A stretch of DNA of 64,000 nt from Bog-159 sp035499555 (GTDB lineage: Bacteria > Acidobacteriota > Terriglobia > Bryobacterales > Bryobacteraceae): the NCBI GenBank assembly GCA_035499555.1, contig DATJYO010000037.1, positions 1 through 64,000 on the forward strand, read 5' to 3'. The translations under genes and the position numbers were made by a program. The notes below the pieces were generated by a model, which made no database searches, was not told the origin of the DNA, and saw only the letters and a program-made list of their open reading frames with translations. Positions 1 to 10,514 of this stretch are shown here, in pieces (position 1 is the stretch's first letter; each line of letters starts with the position of its first letter).

Positions 1-693
1 CCGCCGCCCTCGCCGAGACTGGCGCCATTAAGGCCTCATTGCAGTACAGGGAAATTCCGAGATTGCTTGCCTCCCTAGGAGGGGCCGCTCGCACAGAGCT
101 GCGTTAGGAAAAGGCCGCTCCGGGCCAGAGATCGATTGGCCAGCATCTCGTGCCGGGCCCGCACGAGGGGTTACCTGAGATTAAACCGCGGCCCCTCCTG
201 GCCCCAAAGATGGCGGTCCGCTGCGTCGAACTTCGCCGCTCGGATAGGCAGACATAATTTTATTCCGAGAATGTTTGCCCCCGGCTGCATTCGCAATTTG
301 GGCAGGAGAGTAAGACTTGCGGCGCATAGGCCTGACCGGGAGAACAGAAGTCCGAGAATATTCACCCCCCTTCGCGCCAGTCGGGAATGAGCGCTCAAAA
401 ATCAGTTCCCGAGGTGTTCCGAAATGTGAACGGGATCCAAAGCCAGTTCGTGGATCTCTGTCGATTTCACGCGAACCCGGGAGACCGTGTGCGAGTGATT
501 TGGGAATGTCAAGGTTGTGGAGATTATTGCCGTGCCTGGAGGGAACGCATTGAGCGAAGGAGTCGCGGTAGCTCCCTCCGCCCAAAAACCGTTGGGCGGT
601 CGGTTGGGCGGAAATTCGGCGTTTTATACGATGAATACGCCAAGTACAAGGCCCTAAGTGCCTGAGGCTTCAATAAAGCGGAGAAGTCCATAG
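1..693. other. Stretch without a supportable gene
   Basis: No reading frame here has a recognisable family, a convincing ribosome binding site or the codon pattern of the neighbouring genes. Several overlapping frames of 60-134 codons are open on both strands, as expected by chance in high-G+C DNA. The frame at 387-665 on the plus strand (92 codons) has a CxxC pair but nothing else to support it. Because the stretch ends at a tRNA fragment, it could be the decayed end of an integrated element whose main part lies left of the window; that is inference. Confidence 0.5.
578..611. repeat. 8-bp inverted repeat plus a third direct copy
   Basis: CCGCCCAA (578-585) and TTGGGCGG (592-599) form a perfect 8-bp stem with a 6-base loop, and a second TTGGGCGG follows at 604-611, so the left arm could pair with either right arm. 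No T-run follows, so it does not look like an intrinsic terminator. Its function is unknown. Confidence 0.5.
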
Positions 694-741
694 TGCTTCA
701 CACGCAGGAGGTCACAGGTTCGAGTCCTGTCGCGCCCACCA
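694..741 (+). tRNA. 3' fragment of tRNA-Val(CAC), probable attachment-site remnant
   Basis: The 3' half of a tRNA is intact. The anticodon loop TTCACAC at 697-703 has CAC in the anticodon positions. The 3' side of the anticodon stem is at 704-708, a perfect T arm (ACAGG-TTCGAGT-CCTGT) at 714-730, and the acceptor strand CGCGCCC, discriminator A and CCA at 731-741. The 5' half is missing: no D arm or 5' acceptor strand lies upstream, and the 5' anticodon stem matches only from about 694. A lone 3' end of a tRNA is the usual product of site-specific integration into a tRNA gene. The recombinase remnant immediately downstream supports this reading. Confidence 0.85.
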
Positions 742-1026
742 TCTTTTCGTAGAGAAGGATCTCCGGAGCATCTGATGCGTGATGCTTTCCAGCCCGACTG
801 CTTCGGCCGCCGGTTTCAGAACACGCTTGAGGAAATTGTCATACCGGGTCGGAGTGTTGTACTTCGATGGAAAGAGGAACGCTTCGGGGTGGGTGTCGCC
901 ACACCAAGCCTTCCAGTCGTGAAGTAGCGCTTGTACTGGCGCTGGCAAGTACACGTAGCTGTTGCTGCGCGGAGACTTGGGGGTCGGGTCACGCGTATCC
1001 CAGTCGTTCCACCGAAGTGCAAACAA
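742..1026 (-). pseudogene. Tyrosine recombinase (phage-type integrase) fragment
   Basis: The translated segment resembles the C-terminal catalytic domain of tyrosine recombinases. It begins at an ALRWNDWD motif, typical of the strand after the first catalytic arginine, and reaches the HQMLRRSFST motif that carries the second histidine/arginine box. Both ends are missing: an in-frame stop lies just upstream of 1026, and downstream the frame runs straight into the tRNA fragment, so the last histidine and the catalytic tyrosine are absent. It cannot encode an active integrase. The break falls exactly at the tRNA 3' end, which suggests that a later integration or excision at the same site cut the gene. 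Confidence 0.75.
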
Positions 1027-1140
1027 TTAATCACGGCCGCAGCGCACAGGCATAGAGAACCCGAAGATCAACTCATTCCGTCCGCCGCCAATGCCTCCCC
1101 CAACTACCCCGCAGATGCCATACCCTACGAATGAGCCGCC

Positions 1141-1680
1141 ATGCTGATCGTCTTCTCCGGCCTCCCCGCCGCCGGCAAAACCACCCTCGCCCGCGCACTG
1201 GCCCGCGAACTGGGCGCAGTCTACCTCCGCATCGATTCCATCGAGCAGGCCATCCGTGACCCCGTCACCCCACTCGACGACGCCGGCTATCGCGCCGCCT
1301 ACGCCATCGCCGCAGACAACCTCCGCCTCGCCCGAACCGTCATCGCCGATTGCGTCAACCCCATCGGCCTCACCCGCGATGCCTGGCGCGCCGTCGCCTC
1401 TCGCGCCCGCACCGAAGCCGTCGAAGTCGAGATCCAGTGCTCCGACCCCGCGGAGCATCGCCGCCGCGCCCAATCCCGAACCGCCGACATTCCCGGACAC
1501 CAACTCCCCGCATGGAACGACATCGCCTCACGCGAATACCATCCCTGGACCCGCCCCCGCCTCGTCATCGATACTGCCGGTCAAACCATCGCCCAATCGC
1601 TCCAGGCCCTCCGCGACGCCCTCCAAAAACAAAAAAGCCGCGCCCCGGGCGAACCCGAGACGCGGCATTCTGACTCCTGA
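1141..1680 (+). CDS. AAA-family P-loop ATPase, probable small-molecule kinase
   Basis: This 179-residue protein opens with a Walker A motif (GLPAAGKTT, residues 7-15) close to the N-terminus. An RIDSIEQAI segment at about residues 31-39 is typical of a family of small predicted kinases related to shikimate/gluconate-type P-loop kinases and zeta-toxin-like enzymes. A basic stretch around residue 110 could act as the lid. The substrate cannot be told from the sequence. The gene faces groEL with only about 30 bp between the stop codons. The start is the ATG that places the P-loop strand directly at the N-terminus, as usual in the family. The low-complexity C-terminal 20 residues look non-conserved. 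Confidence 0.85.
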   Translation: MLIVFSGLPAAGKTTLARALARELGAVYLRIDSIEQAIRDPVTPLDDAGYRAAYAIAADNLRLARTVIADCVNPIGLTRDAWRAVASRARTEAVEVEIQCSDPAEHRRRAQSRTADIPGHQLPAWNDIASREYHPWTRPRLVIDTAGQTIAQSLQALRDALQKQKSRAPGEPETRHSDS

Positions 1681-1712
1681 CTTCTGTCTTCTGTCTTCTG
1701 ACTCCTGCCTTC

Positions 1713-1714
<2 letters not shown>
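1667..1714. repeat. Low-complexity CTTCTG/ACTCCTG direct repeats between convergent genes
   Basis: The junction between the convergent kinase and groEL genes consists of imperfect copies of a 7-base unit (TCTGACT, CCTGACT, TCTGTCT, TCTGTCT, TCTGACT, CCTGCCT). The tract overlaps the end of both genes. Short tracts of this kind can arise by slippage; no function is apparent. Confidence 0.6.
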
Positions 1715-3341
<1,627 letters not shown>

Positions 3342-3442
3342 TGATTTCTCTCCTTTTTCACTTGCGCAAAAACGGGGCGCCCCGCTCCGCTTCCACCCAC
3401 GGAATTATATGGCGGCGCGGAAAGCGCGTCCTTTGCGCGTAT

Positions 3443-3760
3443 TTACGAAGCCTTCTTGGCCGCCTTGGGTTGCGTTTCCAAAATGCCGAGGACCTCATCT
3501 TCGCGCATGATCAGGAACTCATCGCCATCCAACTTGATGTCACTGCCGGAATACTTGCCGAACAGGATGCGGTCGCCAACTTGCACGTCGAGCGGCACTA
3601 GTTTGCCGTCCTCCAGGCGCTTGCCCTTTCCTACGGCCACGACTTCGCCTTCCTGCGGTTTTTCCTTGGCGGAATCGGGGATGTAAAGGCCACCCTGCAT
3701 GGTTTCCTTCTCCTCGATCCGTTTGACCACAATACGGTCATAAAGCGGACGAATCTTCAT
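3443..3760 (-). CDS. groES: Co-chaperonin GroES (10 kDa)
   Basis: The 105-residue protein has the GroES fold signature: N-terminal IRPLYDRIVVKR, the mobile-loop region around MQGGLYIPDSAKEKPQEG (about residues 21-38), and the VGDRILFGKYSGSDIKLDGDE core. GroES forms a heptameric lid on GroEL. A GGAGG site lies 11 bases upstream of the ATG. It is the first gene of the groES-groEL pair, about 165 bp behind the argR stop codon, and that gap contains a CIRCE-like operator, so it is probably heat-inducible. Confidence 0.97.
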   Translation of the reverse strand: MKIRPLYDRIVVKRIEEKETMQGGLYIPDSAKEKPQEGEVVAVGKGKRLEDGKLVPLDVQVGDRILFGKYSGSDIKLDGDEFLIMREDEVLGILETQPKAAKKAS

Positions 3761-3832
3761 TAGCTTTCGAACCTCCAGGTTTGATGTTTACGGGATATGC
3801 GGATTCCGATTTGCGGACTCCGAAGAACCTTT

Positions 3833-3859
3833 TTAGCACACTCGGGCATCGAGTGACAA
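3833..3859 (-). promoter_or_regulatory. CIRCE operator (HrcA binding site) upstream of groES
   Basis: On the minus strand the sequence reads TTGTCACTC, nine bases, then GTGTGCTAA. The CIRCE consensus is TTAGCACTC-N9-GAGTGCTAA, so 7 of 9 and 8 of 9 arm positions match with the exact 9-base spacer. It lies 73-99 bp upstream of the groES start, where CIRCE normally sits. HrcA is the repressor known for this element; no hrcA gene is in the window. Confidence 0.75.
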
Positions 3860-3924
3860 GATTTGAGTGTAACCCATTGGTACCATTAGTAATATAGGTG
3901 TTGACGCCGTCTCGGCCGCGGCCT

Positions 3925-4359
3925 TTAGCGGCCGATCAGGCGCAGGAACTGCTGGCGCACCGCCTCTGCCGTGGCGTTGTCGGAGGCGATGACCAGCACC
4001 GTATCGTCACCCGCTATTGTACCGACCACCTCCGGCCACTCTTCGTTATCCAGCGCCACAGCCACCGAGTTGGCGTGCCCCGGCGAGGTGCGCAACACCA
4101 CTAGATTTTGCGCCGCGCGCACATCGTGCAGGAATTCCGCGGCGAGGGTGCGAAAAGACGGGCCGGCCTCTTCGGGTAGCATCTCCCGATACCCTTCCGG
4201 CGTCTTCACCAGCCGCAGTTCGCGTATGTCGCGCGAGAGCGTCACCTGGGTGGCGGGCAAACCGGACCCTTGCAGCTCGCGGGCCAGTTCCTCCTGGGTG
4301 CGTATGGGCTTGTTGCGGATCAGCTTGAGGATCTGGCCGTGCCGGTAGGCTTTGCTCAT
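3925..4359 (-). CDS. argR: Arginine repressor ArgR
   Basis: The 144-residue protein has the ArgR/AhrC layout: an N-terminal winged helix-turn-helix (RQGQILKLI-type start, QEELARELQG, ATQVTLSRDIREL at about residues 35-50) and a C-terminal oligomerisation and arginine-binding domain. The latter contains TSPGHANSVAVALD and GTIAGDDTVLVI, where the GDDT motif contacts arginine in the hexamer. It is the last gene of the arg operon and its ATG overlaps the argH stop by four bases (ATGA), indicating translational coupling. With tandem ARG boxes on the operon promoter, the repressor probably controls its own synthesis together with the enzymes. Confidence 0.95.
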   Translation of the reverse strand: MSKAYRHGQILKLIRNKPIRTQEELARELQGSGLPATQVTLSRDIRELRLVKTPEGYREMLPEEAGPSFRTLAAEFLHDVRAAQNLVVLRTSPGHANSVAVALDNEEWPEVVGTIAGDDTVLVIASDNATAEAVRQQFLRLIGR

Positions 4360-5731
4360 AGTATCCGGGCCAGCCGCGCGCGCGCCTCTGCGAGGGCCTG
4401 TGTCACGGCCCGCGGACCGGTGCCGCCCGCAATCTCGCGAGTGGCCAACCCGGCGCGCGCGTCCAACAAGCGCGCCATGTCGGCCGTAAATTCAGGCGCG
4501 AACTTCCCCAACTCCTCCGCAGTCCAGTCCGCCGGACGGCGGCCCGTGCGCACGCTTTCGAGCACCAACCGGCCGACCAGTTGGTGCGCCTGGTGAAACG
4601 GCGTGCCGGCGCGCGCCAGCGCCTCCGCCAGATCGGTGGCCACCACCCAGCTCTCCTGCGCAGCGGCCAGCGGGCGCGCCGGATTCAGTTTCGCGGTTTC
4701 GACCACCGCGCGTGCCATCTCGAGCGAGCCGGCCACCTGGCAGGCCGCGTCGAACAACGGCTCCTTGTCCTCCTGCATGTCCCGATTGTAGGTCAAGGGC
4801 AGGCCCTTCATGGTGATCATGAGGGCGTTCAGGCAGCCCAACACCCGCCCGCACTTGCCGCGGATCAGTTCGAGCGAGTCCGGGTTCTTCTTCTGTGGCA
4901 TCAGGCTGGATCCGCTGGTGACCCCATCGGCCAGATCCAGCCAGCCGTATTCTTCGCCCGAATAGAGAATCCAATCTTCGGCGAAGCGGCTCAGGTGCAG
5001 CATGGCGGCGGCGGCCGCATAGAGGAAATCGAGCGCGAAATCGCGATCGGCCGAAACATCCATGCTGTTGGCCGTGAGAGCTTCGAACCCCATGTCGCGG
5101 GCCATGGCTTCGCGGTCGAACGGGAAGCCGCTGCCGGCCAGCGCGCCGGAGCCGAGCGGCATCACGTTGATGCGCCGCCGCGCCTCGGCGAACCGCTCCG
5201 CGTCGCGCGCGAACATTTCGAAATACGCCAGCAGGTAATGCGGCCACAGCACCGCCTGCGCGCGGCGCGTGTGGGTGTAGCCGGGAATCACCGCGTCCGG
5301 ATAACGTTCGGCCTGATCGAGGAGGGCCTGCATCAGGCCGGCCAGCAGCTCGCGTACACGGTCGCATTCGCCACGCAGCCAGAGCCGCAGGTCCAGCGAG
5401 ACCTGCTCGTTGCGGCTGCGCCCGGTGTGGATCTTGTCGGCCACCGCCCCGGCACGTTCCTTCAGCTTGCGGATGACCAGCGTGTGGACGTCTTCATCTT
5501 CCGCGCCCTGGAAGAATTCCGGGCCGGCGGCTTCTTCGCGAATCCGGTCGAGGGCTTCCACGATGCACGCGCATTCCTCCGCGCTGAGGATGCCGGCTTT
5601 CTCCAGCGCGCGCGCAAAAGCCTGCGAGCCCTGTATATCCGCGCCGATCAGGCGGCGGTCGAAGTGCAAAGAGCCGGAGAAGCGCTCGAAGATCTTCGAC
5701 GGGCCGGTTTCGAAGCGGCCGCCCCACAGTT

Positions 5732-5735
<4 letters not shown>
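4356..5735 (-). CDS. argH: Argininosuccinate lyase
   Basis: This 459-residue enzyme splits argininosuccinate into arginine and fumarate, the last step of arginine synthesis. It begins MKLWGGRF, the standard start of ArgH, and contains HTGRSRNEQV, the family signature loop GSSLMPQKKNPDS that carries the catalytic serine, and TYNRDMQEDKE. The start at 5735 overlaps the argG stop by four bases (ATGA). The same frame stays open upstream through argG, but that part is an out-of-frame reading of argG and not an N-terminal extension. Confidence 0.97.
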
Positions 5736-6946
<1,211 letters not shown>

Positions 6947-6956
6947 ATTCCTGTGA

Positions 6957-7904
6957 TTATCCCAGCATCATGAGCAGCAGCGCTTTCTGCGCGTGCAGGC
7001 GGTTTTCGGCTTGATCGAAAACCACTGAACGGCTGTGCTCAATGACGGAATCGGTGACTTCTTCTTCGCGATGCGCCGGCAGGCAGTGCATAAACACGGC
7101 GTCCGGCCGCGCCAGCGAAAACAGGGCATCGTTCACCTGGTATTCCGCGAAGGCTTTGCGCCGGCGGGCGGATTCCTTCTCCTGCCCCATGCTGGTCCAC
7201 ACATCCGTGTAGACCGCGTGCGCGCCGTCCACGGCCTCCGCCGGATCGTCGGTGAGACGCAGCGTGGAGCCGGAAACGGCCGCCAGCCCGTCGGCCTGCG
7301 CCACGATCTCAGGATTGGGTTCGTAGCCGTGGGGCGTGGCCAGGGCGAAGTCAACGCCCAGGCGCGCGCAGCTCAGCATGAGCGAGTGCGCCACGTTGTT
7401 GCCGTCGCCGCAAAACGCCAGCTTCAGGCCGCCGAACCCGCCGAAGTGTTCTTTGAGCGTCAGCACATCGGCCAGTGCCTGGCAGGGGTGGTACAAATCG
7501 CTCAGCGCGTTGATGACCGGTACCGACGACCACTGCGCCAGCTCATCGATGGTGTCCTGCGAAAACGTGCGCGCCACGATGGCGTTTACCCAGCGGTCCA
7601 GATTGCGGGCCACGTCCTTGATGGGCTCCCGGCCGCCGATCGGCCCTTCGCTGAACACCGCGTCACCGCCCAGTTGTTTGATGGCCAGCTCGAAGGTGAG
7701 GCGCGTGCGCAGGGAAGCCTTTTCGAAGAGCAGGCCGAGGTACTTGCCGTCCAGCGCGTGCGCGTACTCGCGCGGCGACTGCTTCATATCGGAGGCGATG
7801 TCGAGCAGGCCGGCGAGTTCGTCGTCGGTGAGATCCAGGTCGCGGCAGAGATCCGGGGCGGCAATGCGGGTAGTCTGTTGACGGCTGATGGGAAAAGCGG
7901 CCAC
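6957..7904 (-). CDS. argF: Ornithine carbamoyltransferase
   Basis: The 315-residue enzyme makes citrulline from ornithine and carbamoyl phosphate. The carbamoyl-phosphate loop appears here as EKASLRTRLTFE (the usual form is S-x-R-T-R), the ornithine loop as MHCLPAHREEEV, and DLYHPCQALADVLT matches the HPCQ motif. I chose the GTG at 7904 because it has GAGGTG five bases upstream. A GTG at 7934 is also in frame, but it lies inside the ARG-box operator, only about five bases from the predicted transcription start, with no ribosome site. It is the first gene of the arg operon. Confidence 0.96.
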   Translation of the reverse strand: MAAFPISRQQTTRIAAPDLCRDLDLTDDELAGLLDIASDMKQSPREYAHALDGKYLGLLFEKASLRTRLTFELAIKQLGGDAVFSEGPIGGREPIKDVARNLDRWVNAIVARTFSQDTIDELAQWSSVPVINALSDLYHPCQALADVLTLKEHFGGFGGLKLAFCGDGNNVAHSLMLSCARLGVDFALATPHGYEPNPEIVAQADGLAAVSGSTLRLTDDPAEAVDGAHAVYTDVWTSMGQEKESARRRKAFAEYQVNDALFSLARPDAVFMHCLPAHREEEVTDSVIEHSRSVVFDQAENRLHAQKALLLMMLG

Positions 7905-7919
7905 GGCGGCACCTCGCTG

Positions 7920-7953
7920 TGAATGTTTATTCACTCTAATGAATAATATTACA
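7920..7953 (-). promoter_or_regulatory. Tandem ARG boxes (ArgR operator) of the arg operon
   Basis: The ARG-box core is TGAAT-WWWW-ATTCA. The downstream box (7920-7933) matches all ten fixed positions and is part of a perfect 6-4-6 palindrome. The upstream box (7940-7953) reads TGTAATATTATTCA on the minus strand and matches eight of ten. The box centres are 20 bp apart, the paired layout known for ArgR operators. The upstream box covers the -10 hexamer of the argF promoter, so ArgR binding should block RNA polymerase. Confidence 0.85.
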
Positions 7954-7974
7954 CATGCTGCCTGGCCTCGTCAA
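7946..7974 (-). promoter_or_regulatory. Sigma-70-type promoter of argFGHR
   Basis: On the minus strand TTGACG (7974-7969) is followed after exactly 17 bases by TAATAT (7951-7946). The predicted transcription start near 7939 leaves a leader of about 35 bases to the chosen argF GTG at 7904. Confidence 0.75.
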
Positions 7975-8030
7975 GGCCTTGTCCCGTGAAGTTACTGTAA
8001 ATTTCTAACTGCCGCTTCTTTTTCAGTAGC

Positions 8031-9302
8031 TTACAGACAGGATGGACGGCCGCTAGCGCGCGACCAGTCAACTTCCTCGATCCGCCCGATCACGAACATA
8101 TAAAAGAACGCACCCAACAGAACCACTCCCGTGGCTACCGCGAACGCCCAGAAGAACTGGCCTGTATTCTGCACCACGATGCCCGTCACGGCGGGCGCTA
8201 CCACCCCCGCCAGGTTGCCGATGCCGTTCTGGATGCCGGTCCATTGGCCCGCGGCGGGCGGGCCGGCGAGGGTCTGGATCAGCGCCCAGTGATTGGAACT
8301 CCACATCCCGAAAAAGATGCAGGTCAGGAACAGCAGAATCATGGAAAGATCCCGGTTACCCACCGCCACGACCGCCAGAATGGTGGCGGAAAGCGTCAGG
8401 CCGCCGACCGTGAAGGTCTTGCGCACGCGCGTGGGAGTGGCGCCGGCGGCGATCCACAGGTCGGAAAGCCAGCCGCTCACGGCCGCCGAAACGCCGATGG
8501 CGAGATAGGCCAGGGCGCTCATGATGGTCATGCGCCGGCTCGAGAAATGCCGTTCCGTCACCATGTACGAGGGCAGCCAGGTCAACAGGAAATACCAGAA
8601 ATAATTGCCGCAGAACAGGCCGCCGAAGGATCCCCAGGCGGAGCGCTGCGCCAGGATGCGGAGCACCCCGGGCGGATCCGCCAGTTTCTCGCCCGAGATG
8701 CCGTGGCCGCGCGGCATCCACTTGATCCAGGGGATCAGCCAGAGCAGACTGGCAGCGCCCAGGACGATGAAGAACGGACGCCAGCCGAAGCGCGCCATCA
8801 ACAATCCGCCCACCAGGATGCCCAGCGCCGGTCCGAATTTCGAGCCGGCGTCGATGATGGCATTCGCCAGGCCGCGATGGTGCTCCGGATAGTGCGTGGC
8901 GAAGATCTTGGAGTAGGAAGGGTAGGCCGCGGACTCGCCCATGCCCAGAATCAGCCGCAACGAAAAAAGCAAAACGAACCCACTGGCCATGCCGGTGACG
9001 GCGGTGGCCACCGACCAGAGCAGAAAGGCGGCGGCATAGACCCTGCCGACCTCGAAGCGGCCCAGGACCGCTCCCACGATGCCGAACAACTGGAACAAAG
9101 CGTAGGTCCAGAAGAAGGCCGAGAGCAGATAGCCTTGCCTCTCCGGGTCCAGGCTCAAGCCTTTGGGCGCGGGCAGGGCCACCGCGATGGAGAGATTGCT
9201 GCGGTCGATGTAATTGATGAAGATGGAAATGAACAGCAGGGCCAGCACGCCCCACTGCGCGCCGGACAACCTGGTGCGGGCGGTGACTACCTTGGCGGAC
9301 AT
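8031..9302 (-). CDS. MFS transporter, anion:cation symporter (ACS)-like
   Basis: This 423-residue protein has the hydrophobic profile of a 12-helix major facilitator. Features of the ACS subfamily are visible: NYIDRSNLSIA in helix 1, the SAFFWTYALFQLFG segment of helix 2, and RLILGMGESAAYPSYSKI in the helix 4 region. Members commonly import organic anions such as hexuronates, glucarate or phthalate; the substrate here is not predictable. The gene starts 6 bp after the ATP-grasp gene and is probably the last gene of the sigma/anti-sigma operon. Confidence 0.9.
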   Translation of the reverse strand: MSAKVVTARTRLSGAQWGVLALLFISIFINYIDRSNLSIAVALPAPKGLSLDPERQGYLLSAFFWTYALFQLFGIVGAVLGRFEVGRVYAAAFLLWSVATAVTGMASGFVLLFSLRLILGMGESAAYPSYSKIFATHYPEHHRGLANAIIDAGSKFGPALGILVGGLLMARFGWRPFFIVLGAASLLWLIPWIKWMPRGHGISGEKLADPPGVLRILAQRSAWGSFGGLFCGNYFWYFLLTWLPSYMVTERHFSSRRMTIMSALAYLAIGVSAAVSGWLSDLWIAAGATPTRVRKTFTVGGLTLSATILAVVAVGNRDLSMILLFLTCIFFGMWSSNHWALIQTLAGPPAAGQWTGIQNGIGNLAGVVAPAVTGIVVQNTGQFFWAFAVATGVVLLGAFFYMFVIGRIEEVDWSRASGRPSCL

Positions 9303-9308
9303 AGAATT

Positions 9309-10514
9309 TCAATTCGTCGGTTTGGCCCGCGGCGGAGCCACGGTAGCGAAATCCTGCTTCACGCGCGCGACGTATTCTTCGAGCAACTGGGCCACCCGCT
9401 CCCGGCGGGCGGACTTCACGATCAGGCCCACGTGGTGCGGCCGCTGCATGCGCCAGACGATCTCCGGGTCGGTGTACGCCGAGGTATCCGGATGCTCCTG
9501 CCGGGCGAGCGAAACCAGCAGGGCGGCATAGTCGTGCGCCGGCAGGGGCGGGGCGTAGGGCGATTTGCCTCCGGCGATTTCCACCTTGGCCCACTCGCGC
9601 CACAGATTCAGCCCGCTGGCCGCTTCCACCAGCTCGGCGATGTGCGCGCCGCCCACCCGCGCGGAAGTCTCCAGGAAATACAGGATGCCGTCCCGGCCCC
9701 GGATGAATTCGGTGTGCGACACGCCACGCAACAGCCCCATGGCCGGCAGCACCCGGCGGTTCTGTGCCAGCAGCGCTTCCGCATCCGGCGCGCCGCGTTC
9801 GAGCAGGCGGGTGGTGAAGATGCCGCCGCCATGCGAAACGTCCAACGGCGGATACCCGTACTGGCTGGACGCGGCGAAGAGAATCTCGTTCTCGTAGACG
9901 ATGGAGTCGACGTGACAGACGTCGCCGGGGATGTAGCGCTCCACCAGGAAGAAAGACCGCTGATCGCCCAGCGCGTGATCCGCGGCGCGCAGTTCCTCGC
10001 GCGAGTGCAGCACCTGGATGCCGATGGCGCCGGCCATCATGCGCGGCTTCAGCACCCACGGCGGTGGCACGCGCGCGGTAAACTCGCGCACCTTCTCGTC
10101 GTTGAGCAGATGCACGAACTCGGGAACATGCAGCCCGGCTTCCATGGCGCGCATACGCATGGCCAGCTTGTCGCGAAAATACCGGGTAGTGGTCTCGCCC
10201 ATGCCGGGGATGCGCAGATGTTCCCGCAGCGCGGCGGCCATCTCCAGGTCGAAGTCGTCGAGAGGCACCACGCGGTCGATCGTCTGGGTGCGGGCCAGGT
10301 GGCTGATGGCCAGCAGTGTGTCGCTGCGGTTCCAGGTCTTATCCTGGTCCGGCATGTAGAAGATGTCGTCGATGCTTTCGCGCGGCCACTGGGCGGCGTC
10401 CTTGAGACTCAGCGAGGTGATGAGGAAGACGCGCGCGCCCCGATCCTTGGCCTCGCGCAGGAAGTCGTGGCCTTTCTCGTAGCTGGCCAGGCACAGAAAG
10501 GTCAGAGGGTCCAT
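9309..10514 (-). CDS. ATP-grasp domain protein
   Basis: This 401-residue protein has an N-terminal Rossmann-like pre-grasp domain (LTFLCLASYEKGHDFLREA), then an ATP-grasp fold. YFRDKLAMRMRAMEAGL is the hinge, WVLKPRMMAGAIGIQVL carries the ATP-binding lysine, and EFIRGRDGILYFLETSARVGG contains the metal-binding glutamate and a SARVGG loop similar to carboxylate-amine ligases. Such enzymes join a carboxylate to an amine or thiol through an acyl phosphate. The substrate is unknown. The chosen ATG overlaps the end of the anti-sigma gene by 13 bp, suggesting one transcript with the sigma and anti-sigma genes and the MFS carrier. Confidence 0.85.
   Translation of the reverse strand: MDPLTFLCLASYEKGHDFLREAKDRGARVFLITSLSLKDAAQWPRESIDDIFYMPDQDKTWNRSDTLLAISHLARTQTIDRVVPLDDFDLEMAAALREHLRIPGMGETTTRYFRDKLAMRMRAMEAGLHVPEFVHLLNDEKVREFTARVPPPWVLKPRMMAGAIGIQVLHSREELRAADHALGDQRSFFLVERYIPGDVCHVDSIVYENEILFAASSQYGYPPLDVSHGGGIFTTRLLERGAPDAEALLAQNRRVLPAMGLLRGVSHTEFIRGRDGILYFLETSARVGGAHIAELVEAASGLNLWREWAKVEIAGGKSPYAPPLPAHDYAALLVSLARQEHPDTSAYTDPEIVWRMQRPHHVGLIVKSARRERVAQLLEEYVARVKQDFATVAPPRAKPTN

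Noticed and set aside
387..665. 92-codon plus-strand frame with a CxxC motif in the left-edge stretch
   Set aside because: No recognised family, no clear ribosome site, overlaps other open frames; kept only as part of the non-coding description.
3374..3385. CGGGGCGCCCCG palindrome between groES and groEL as an attenuator
   Set aside because: Short, no loop sequence to speak of, and no T-run; may be chance in high-G+C DNA.
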